Assembly (NCBI GenBank): GCA_037447655.1
Contig: JBBHKE010002622.1
Location: 18,866-82,865, forward strand
DNA: 64,000 nucleotides
Direction: 5' to 3'
From: Zygnema cylindricum
Taxonomy: Eukaryota > Streptophyta > Zygnematophyceae > Zygnematales > Zygnemataceae
Both the position numbers and the translations under genes were made by a program. Shown here one piece after another: positions 57,517 to 64,000 of the stretch; position 1 is the first letter of the stretch; each line of letters starts with the position of its first letter. The notes beneath the pieces were generated by a model. It worked only from the letters and a program-made list of their open reading frames with translations, was not told the DNA's origin and did not search any database.

Positions 57517-58754
57517 TGTTGAAATTTAGGTATTTTCTAGGTCTGTATTGAAAAAATAAATAGAGTAAGTCAGCAAAGGCAACGTGCTTCTCGCTCAACT
57601 CTCTCCGGTCCCCATACTTGTTGCAGTCACTGAGGACAAAAGAGAGAGCTAGAGCCATGGCTGTCTAAAGAGGATAGGCTAATTCGTAGTTTGTACCAAA
57701 ATTGTTGTGACGAACCAGGATTTGATCCTGGTACCTACATCCTATAGTAGACGTTAGCTTTAGCCTATAGCTTAGAGTAAACGGTGGTATGTGTAGGGTA
57801 CAATAGGTCTTTATAAGCGTACAAGAAGAGAGTTCTAACAAACTAACAAATAACCAAAAACTGCTCTAGACCAGATTTGAACCATGGTCTCTAGTTATAT
57901 ATACACTGGTAAGCCTTAACCAATAAGGCTTTATCTAAACGATACACGTAACGGGTTTTATAAATAAATAAACATTACAGCAACAGCTAATTAACAACAG
58001 ACTAACCAAAAGGAGCAATTTCTGCATGTACGCGAATCCGAACCGTGTAAAATATGTTTTGATCGGACGGCCGGCATTATAGCCGCCACGCGAAGTGAGC
58101 TTTTTGGCGGCGTACGGAGATAGCGTCACGCGGTGCCACGTGGCGCCACATTATTTGATATCGGAGAAGATGGGAGGAGGAACCATGGCTTCCGATTTGA
58201 CAAGTGTCACCTTGTAGACCTTGTCGTACAATGGTCGTACAATAAGTACATCTCCCATTGTACCATCTTGTACTATATAGTGTTCCTATTGGACTAGGGT
58301 TTAGTAGTAGGTAGTCGTGAGTAGGCAGACGGAGACTTAGTAATATTTAGGTACCTCTCTCTCTAAGAAAGCTTGTAATTATAAAGGTCATCTTTGACCA
58401 GCCATAACTTAATGCTCGGGTGAGCAAATTCAGTGATTCTTTTTGCTGCGGACTCAGGGGAGTCCAATCTACACAGGGGTGTAGTCGGCCAGAGTCTTTG
58501 CATGCCAGGGTGGCACTTATTCAGTGGGAAAGTCAAATTGGGGAATATTGTCCAAAACACATATTCAAGCTTTGCATTTTGTGGTGGAACTGAGCACACA
58601 GAAGGTCTTCTCTTCACAAGGGTGAAGGTGTATTGGGGTTCTTATTGTCAAGGGATCATTTATTTGGGTTTATATCAACTTCGAGTCGGCACTATCTAGA
58701 TTAGCTTCTTTTGGATCTGCGAATTCTGTGGGCAATGGAGCCCATAGAATTTCA
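57517..58754 (+). repeat. family B LTR 3, longer variant with two tRNA-like blocks
   Basis: At 1238 bp this LTR is about 170 bp longer than LTRs 1 and 2. It starts TGTTGAAATTTAGG after AATAAGAGGAG and ends CATAGAATTTCA. The extra length is an additional tRNA-like block (about 57712-57785) before the one shared with LTRs 1 and 2. Confidence 0.9.
57712..57785 (-). other. extra tRNA-like block in LTR 3
   Basis: On the minus strand a perfect T-arm CCAGG-ATCAAAT-CCTGG (57715-57731) is preceded by a D-arm-like GGCTAAAGCTAACG. The T-arm is close to that of plant initiator tRNA-Met. Confidence 0.55.
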
Positions 58755-59638
58755 GGTTATGGGCCCACCATCTAGGGTGCCTATGTTCGATAGAACAGAC
58801 TTCACTTATTGGGAGTTTATTATGGAGGGATTGCTTTTCGAGAAGCACTTATGGGGAATTGTTTCGGGACAAGTGAGATGTCCGCCACCTGGCTTTGGAG
58901 GAGGTTACTATGGAGAATCATCTGAGGCTGCTCAGAATATCAACCAGAGTTCAGATGAATCAAAAGGTGAAGGGAAAAACCTTTCTGTGGATAGGGAAAT
59001 AGTGGAGAAGGATAAAGGGACACTTATTGTGAGGGGAGCTATGCTCTCCGCCACATCTTCACTTAGAGGGGTTATAAGTAAAACTGAAGTAAATGATAGT
59101 AAAATTTGGGAGTATAAAAACACTATAGCAAAACATCTTATACTTAGATATGTGTCTAAGTCCATAGCTATCACTCTTTTAAGTCTTACCAAGTCTTCGG
59201 AAATATGGGAAACACTAACGCAGATTTATAAGAGTGAGACTATTCAGAGGCAGCAGTTAGTAAAACAGGAAATAGAGGCCTATGTTTATAAAGGCGGTAA
59301 CATGATAGAGTTTTGCAATGATATTGCTGCGTTATATGTTGAGCTTGCTAGTGCGGGGTATGTAGAATCTGAGGAGAGAAAGATCAATACACTACTCATG
59401 AAACTCCCAGATGAGTACGAAAACATCATTAATCGTATGCAGGCAATGGATGGCTCCTCATGGACTTGGAGCTTTACCATGGGGATAATTCTTGTGAGGG
59501 AAAGCACTTTGGAGCTTCGTAGGGGAAGTGAGCTGGTGGTGATTGGCAGAAGCGTGATGAGAGGAACGGTGGTGATTGGCGGAAGCGTGATGAGAGGAAC
59601 AGCGGTGACGAGCGGAAGCGTGATGAGAGGAAGAAAGA
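58755..59638 (+). pseudogene. family B gag, interior 3, cut by TRIM
   Basis: The primer-binding site GGTTATGGGCCCACC (58755-58769) includes the ATG at 58759. Gag reads MGPPSRVPMFDRTDFTYWEF onward with no stop at the position mutated in interior 1. It ends at 59638 within the Arg-rich segment before the zinc knuckle, where the TRIM begins. Confidence 0.88.
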
Positions 59639-59691
59639 TGTTAGATTTCCTAGAAATCCGGGATTCGGCATGTCCCACAGTTGGGAAAATT

Positions 59692-59762
59692 GAGCCGGCC
59701 AGGGTTCGAACCTGGGACCTTTCACTTCAGCTGCGAACACACTACCACTGTGCCACCAGCTC
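59692..59762 (-). other. tRNA-like cloverleaf in TRIM 3' LTR
   Basis: The 71 nt fold completely: acceptor GAGCTGG/CCGGCTC (7 bp), D stem GCAC/GTGT, anticodon stem TTCGC/GTGAA, loop AGCTGAA, variable AGGTC, T arm CCAGG-TTCGAAC-CCTGG (5 bp). A box TGGCACAGTGG and B box GGTTCGAACCC are canonical in form. Position 33 is G, unlike working tRNAs. No CCA is encoded. Confidence 0.85.
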
Positions 59763-59976
59763 GATGTAGAGACTGGCGGGTCCGTACCCTTTTCTTACGT
59801 GCGGCTCGAGTATGGATATTCCATATTCTACCCCGTATTGGACCGGCTTCACGTGCCAATCCAACACCCCCCCTCACGGGGAAGCTGGTCAAACCATCCG
59901 CAATCCCGCTGGCTCCGATACCATGTTAGATTTCCTAGAAATCCGGGATTCGGCATGTCCCACACTTGGGAAAATT

Positions 59977-60047
59977 GAGCCGGCCAGGGTTTGAACCTGG
60001 GACCTTTCACTTCAGCTGCGAACGCACTACCACTGTGCCACCAGCTC
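59977..60047 (-). other. tRNA-like cloverleaf in TRIM 5' LTR
   Basis: It is the same fold as in the partner LTR, with D stem GCAC/GTGC (now fully Watson-Crick) and T loop TTCAAAC. The two LTR copies differ slightly, but every stem remains paired. Confidence 0.85.
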
Positions 60048-60142
60048 GATGTAGAGACTGGCGGGTCCGTACCCTTTATTACGGGCGGCTCGAGTATGAT
60101 ATTCCATATTCTACCCCGTATTGGACCGGCTTCACGTGCCAA

Positions 60143-62073
60143 CCTTTCCTAAAACAACCACCTATAAGAGAGAAAAAATTCTAGATCTAGTACACACAGA
60201 TATTTGGGGACCGGCTAAAGTGCCCTCACCGAGGGGGAAGAGATTTATGATGACTATCACTGATGATTGGTCTCCGTATTCTCGGGTGTATTTTTTGAAA
60301 AACAAGTCCGAAGCTCAGGATTGTTTTAGACAATATAAAGCATGGAGCGAAAAACTCCATGAAACTCCAATCAAGAGAGTAAGTAGTGACAATGGTGGAG
60401 AGTATACTTTTAACCAGTTTGAGGATTTTTTGAGGGAGGATGGGGTCCAACACCAAAAGATAGTTCGAAAAAACCGGGAACAGAATGGGGTAGCTGAAAG
60501 GTTAAATAGAACACTAAGTGATAGTGCTAGAAGTCTGTTGTCAGATAAAATGATAGGAAAAAGGTTTTAGGCAGAAGCAATGAACTGTGCTAATTACCTC
60601 AAAAATAGAGTTCTTACTTCAGCTATAAAAGATCAAACACCTTATGAGAGATGGACAAGCCGGAAACCAGACATATCTCACAAAAAGGTTTCCGGCAGTC
60701 AAGTATTCAGTCTAGAAACAGATCGGTCTAATTGGAAGCTAGATCCTAGAGGAAAAACCGGGATACTTATTAGGATATCATGAGGATGTTAAAGGATATA
60801 GAGTTTATGATCTAAAAAGGGAAGATATAATTTTAGTAAAGCATCAAGTAGTTATCGATGAACGAAAGTCTGTCGATCCCTTCAAATATACAAAGTCAGT
60901 AAAAATCAGATTTGAGTGACAATATTCCGATGACTTTGAGCTCCCTAACTATCCGGGTTTTAGAGAAGATGACATTCTTGCAAGTACAAATCAGACCGAA
61001 AAGGACTCGGCTGTGGAAACTCAAGTGACAACTCTACCCGAAGCGAAAAACGTGGTGGAAATTGATTCGGAATCAAAAGACAGGGGAGAAGCCGAGATTG
61101 TCGAAAGAATCCACGAGAACCATCTATTCCGGGCTCGGATTTTGAAGGGGGGAGGAGAAGTAGCAAAAGATTGCAAGAAAAACAGGTTAATAACAAGGTA
61201 ACAAAACTATCTCATTAAGATGAACCTCAGACTTATGGAGAGGAAATGACTTGTCCAGAAAGAAACTCGTGGAAGACAGCCATCAATGAGGAGATGGCCT
61301 CAATTATGGCAGCCGATACTTGGGAGCTAGTGGATTGTCCACCTAACCGAAAACGAATCGGTTGTAAGCGGGTTTTTTTTAAATTACATAGAGAATTGGA
61401 AGAGGAGATCTTCATGGGACAACCCGAAGGGTTTGTGGAAGAAGGAGAGGAGAGTAAGGTATGTCGGCTGATTAAATCTCTTTATGGTTTGAAACAAGTG
61501 CCTCGACAGTGGAATAAGAAGCTTGATGAGTTTCTTACCGGTCTGGGATATATCCGGATCAGCTCAGATCACTCAATCTATGTTTTCGAAGATGAGGAAG
61601 GTATTATATTTATTGCAATTTATGTTGATGATTTGCTTGTTTTAAGTAAATCAATGGAAAAAATTAATAAACTGAAACCGATCTTAAGGGGAGATTTGAA
61701 ATGAATGATAGGGGGGAAGGAAAATATATTTTGGGAATTCAAGTAGAAAGAGACCGAAAAAGAAAGATTATAAGATTGACTCAAAAGAAAGCAATAGGGT
61801 TCATGGTTGAAAAATTTCAGATGGATAAAGCTAATACTTGTACAACTCCAATGGAGTTGAAAAAGAGAAGTGAGGGGAGTAAGGAAGAAGGAGTCATATT
61901 CTTAGACGAGGAACTATCTCCTGAAGAACAGAAGATCATGCACACTATTCCTTACAGGAAAGTAGTGGGAAGTCTAATGTATTTTATGAATTGTACCCGG
62001 CCGGATTTAGCTGCAGTTGTAGGAGTGCTGAGTAGAAGTCTAAATGCTCCCACTAAGAGGGATTGGGAGGCAG
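60143..62073 (+). pseudogene. copia element E, 3' half: integrase, RT, start of RNase H
   Basis: It continues the integrase from where element E broke at 52253: FPKTTTYKREKILDLVHTDI, then the core SSDNGGEYT and QNGVAERLNRT. A stop lies at 60568-60570; the C-terminal part follows (NCANYLKNRVLTSA) with frameshifts near 60780. The RT N-terminal part (61246) is joined at about 61375-61385 directly to RELEEEIFMGQPEGF, losing about 70 codons with the first RT motifs. IYVDDLLVLSKS is intact near 61620. The last frame ends at NAPTKRDWEAV, where an LTR fragment begins at 62067-62073. RNase H is missing. Confidence 0.9.
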
Positions 62074-63074
62074 TCTACCTCTAACTTCTTTCTTTAAACT
62101 TCTCAAACTTGTCGCAGTCACTAAGAAATTGGAGAGGAAGCTAGAGCCATGGCTACCTAGGCAATCCAGAGGTTTACAAGAAATATATATATTATTTTAT
62201 TTACCGTTAGAGGTTTATTTACTAAAAGGATAAGTGCTGCCCCCAAGATTTGATCCTAGTATCTGCCGGACGGTAAGCAGCCGGTAGCCGGTAGCCTTAT
62301 CCGTTATGTCTAGAGGTAGTGATACGTAATATTGGGTTTGATATTTACTTATATATTACCAAAAATGATAATTCGTTTAACTGAAACTATTTACGAGACA
62401 CATAAATTCAGTAATGTAAAAGTACGAATTGTGATACGGATAAAGAAACGAATAACGCGCATTTGTTTCTTTAGCGAAATGAATACCGGCAGGTATTTGT
62501 AACGGCTACGATTAAATGTGAATTTAATCGGACGGCCGGAATGAACGCCGAGATCGCGAAAGAGGATTTCGGCGGTTTGTGGTCATCGCCACATCGGATG
62601 ACATGTGGCGGAATAACATTGGATCGCGACATCTCCGAGGATTAAGGGAGCAAATCCGGATATACCACGTGTCGACATTTAGGCCATTCCGTACAATGTC
62701 AGTACAAAGAGTACACCAGCAGCTATACTTTTGTATACGGAAGTGGAAAATGATTGGCTCCAAACATCAGTAGATAGAGTCGGTGAGAGAGATAGGACTT
62801 AGAAAAATTAGAAGATAGGACCCTCTCTCCCAGACAGCTTCTGAACAAAAGGTCAACTTTGACCCTCCATAACTTACTGCTCAGAGGAGCAAATTCACAG
62901 ATTCTTTTTGCTATCGATTGAAGGGAGTCTTCCCTTCACATTGGTGAAGGTGGTCACAGTTTTTGTTTGCAAGGGTGGCAGTTGTTCTTGCTGAAACATA
63001 AAGGGGTCAAAGTTATCCTAGAGGCTTCTTAGAAGCTGTTCACTCTGAAGATTTATGGAGGTCTCAGAGTTTCA
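62067..63074 (+). repeat. 3' LTR of element E, 5'-truncated by deletion
   Basis: The LTR lacks its first part and joins RT at GAGGCAG (62067-62073), a 7-bp sequence present in both partners. It ends GGTCTCAGAGTTTCA at 63074. It contains an antisense tRNA-like block (about 62245-62320) and a GTAC block (about 62688-62745). Confidence 0.85.
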
Positions 63075-63314
63075 CTTCTCCTTCCCTTTGTCCACCACCT
63101 CTCCTTGCTTTGTCTCTTCCGTTGAAGATGGATCTGCATCTCTAGTGAATCTGCCTCCTGTAAACCCAGGAGGTATCCCAAGACTGGATTGACGCCTCAC
63201 CCGTCGACTCACTATTCCCCAAAACCGTTTCTCACATAAAGCTCCTCTCATCATACTTACCCAGTATATAAAGCCAGCTCCATTTAATATGGGCACCCTA
63301 GATGGTGGGCCCAT
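63075..63314 (-). pseudogene. copia gag N-terminal fragment
   Basis: On the minus strand, from the ATG at 63314, the frame reads MGPPSRVPILNGAGFIYWVS and continues about 80 codons to 63075, where it meets the end of the plus-strand LTR. It is the same gag family as element E. Confidence 0.88.
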
Positions 63315-63317
63315 AAC
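63304..63317 (-). other. half-tRNA primer-binding site
   Basis: GTTATGGGCCCACC is separated from the LTR end (63319) by one base. As elsewhere, it contains the gag ATG. Confidence 0.75.
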
Positions 63318-63318
63318 G

Positions 63319-64000
63319 TGCAACTTTGAGACCTCCATAGGACCTTAGAGTAGGCAGCTCACACGAAGCCTCTAGGATAACCCTGACCCCTTTCTGTTTC
63401 AGAAAGAATAACTGCCACCTTGGCAGACAAAAACTCTGACCACCTTTACCCTTGTAAAGGGGAGACTCCCTTGAGTCGATAGCAAAAAGAATCTATGAAT
63501 TTGCTCCCCTGAGCTGTAAGTTGTGAAAGGTCAAAGTTGACCTTTTTTTTTCAGCAGCTCTTTGGGAGAGAAGGTCCAGTCTATCAAATTTTTCTAAGTC
63601 CTATCTCTCTCTAAAACTCTATCTACTGAAGTACGGCACCAATCATAATAGTGTTTCGTACATAAAGGTACACGTGCCGTTGTACTTTATGTACGGCCAT
63701 TGTACGACATGGCCAAAAGTCGACACATGTCATTTTTGGATTCGTTCCTGAATCCTTGGAGATGCCGTAATCTAATGTGATCGTGCCACGTGGCGATTAA
63801 TGTGACGTTGACCGCAAACCACCAAAAACTTATTGCGTGATCTCGGCATGTTTCGTGGCCGTCCGATCAAACCGGATTACAATCGTGGCCGTCATAAATA
63901 CTTGCGCAATATTTGTTTCGCCTTTGAAACAAAATGCGCGGTATCCGTTTCGGATGTGCCGTACGCCGTACATTACAAACTGTATCTATGTCTAAATATC
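63319..64000 (-). repeat. copia 5' LTR running off the right edge
   Basis: On the minus strand it ends GGTCTCAAAGTTGCA at 63319. It is closely similar to the LTR at 41193-42227, including the GTAC block (about 63660-63710). Its start lies beyond the window. Confidence 0.88.

Larger units (their letters stand above)
52254..59638 (+). mobile_element. tandem array of non-autonomous copia family B
   Basis: The order is LTR (52254-53321), interior 1 (53322-55346), LTR (55347-56406), deleted interior 2 (56407-57516), LTR (57517-58754), and truncated interior 3 (58755-59638). The interiors encode gag and a shrunken, rearranged pol remnant, with no protease, integrase or RT catalytic domains. Adjacent interiors share single LTRs, as expected after unequal LTR recombination. 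The array sits inside element E. Confidence 0.9.
59639..60142 (-). mobile_element. TRIM element with tRNA-bearing LTRs
   Basis: Minus-strand layout: 5' LTR (60142-59924), primer-binding site TGGTATCGGAGCC (59923-59911, complementary to the 3' end of initiator tRNA-Met), a purine tract GTGAGGGGGGG (59877-59867), and 3' LTR (59866-59639). The LTR is 228 bp, starts TGTTGGATTGGCACG and ends AATCTAACA. The interior is only 57 bp and nothing is encoded, so movement would need proteins from other elements. The outermost 7 bp of the 5' LTR are missing at 60142. Confidence 0.92.

Noticed and set aside
59692-60047. An independent tRNA-derived SINE duplicated in tandem
   Set aside because: The repeats are bounded by TG...CA LTR ends with a primer-binding site and purine tract between them, so a TRIM explains the structure better.

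Overview
This window looks like repeat-rich nuclear DNA of a plant (streptophyte); the lineage cannot be fixed from the sequence. The reasons are many Ty1/copia retrotransposons with plant-type pol, TRIM-like miniature LTR elements, hAT-like and Harbinger-like MITEs, and one spliced gene for a secreted DOMON-domain protein with a proline-rich tail. There are no prokaryotic operons, rRNA genes or CRISPR arrays. Almost every long open frame is retrotransposon pol or gag, a shadow of it, or a frame through a simple repeat.

Layout. 1-4178: a copia element entering from the left with its 3' LTR. 4524-5590: a solo LTR with a 5-bp target-site duplication (TSD). 6335-7670: an inverted repeat, then a solo TRIM LTR carrying a tRNA-like sequence. 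8100-9900: microsatellite and AT-rich DNA. 9900-20515: three old copia remnants, the central one (about 12600-19044, minus strand) with both LTRs. 22071-25122: two inverted copies of a Harbinger-like MITE flanking a solo copia LTR. 25818-27297: a hAT-like element with a foldback interior. 30773-32389: the DOMON gene (three exons, minus strand), the only convincing host gene. 33615-35855: a second hAT-like MITE, a TIR element and a TRIM. 35986-64000: a copia cluster. Minus-strand elements run from 49620 down to 35986 and are interrupted by a 1.1-kb heptanucleotide array (44204-45316). A plus-strand element (49621-62073) is split by a tandem array of a gag-rich non-autonomous copia family (52254-59638) and a TRIM (59639-60142). 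The right edge holds two converging LTRs.

Three features tie the elements together. First, the TRIM LTRs contain a sequence that folds as a complete tRNA cloverleaf, with compensatory changes between copies. The roughly 1-kb copia LTRs carry a more degenerate tRNA-like block, antisense to the LTR, at a similar place. Second, the main copia family has a primer-binding site complementary to the anticodon arm of initiator tRNA-Met rather than to its 3' end (half-tRNA priming), and the gag ATG lies inside that site. Third, many elements share or have recombined LTRs (LTR-internal-LTR-internal-LTR), and several junctions show deletion or microhomology. The LTRs also carry a dense GTAC-rich block in U3.

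All calls come from reading the sequence; no database search was run. Ends of degenerate elements are approximate.
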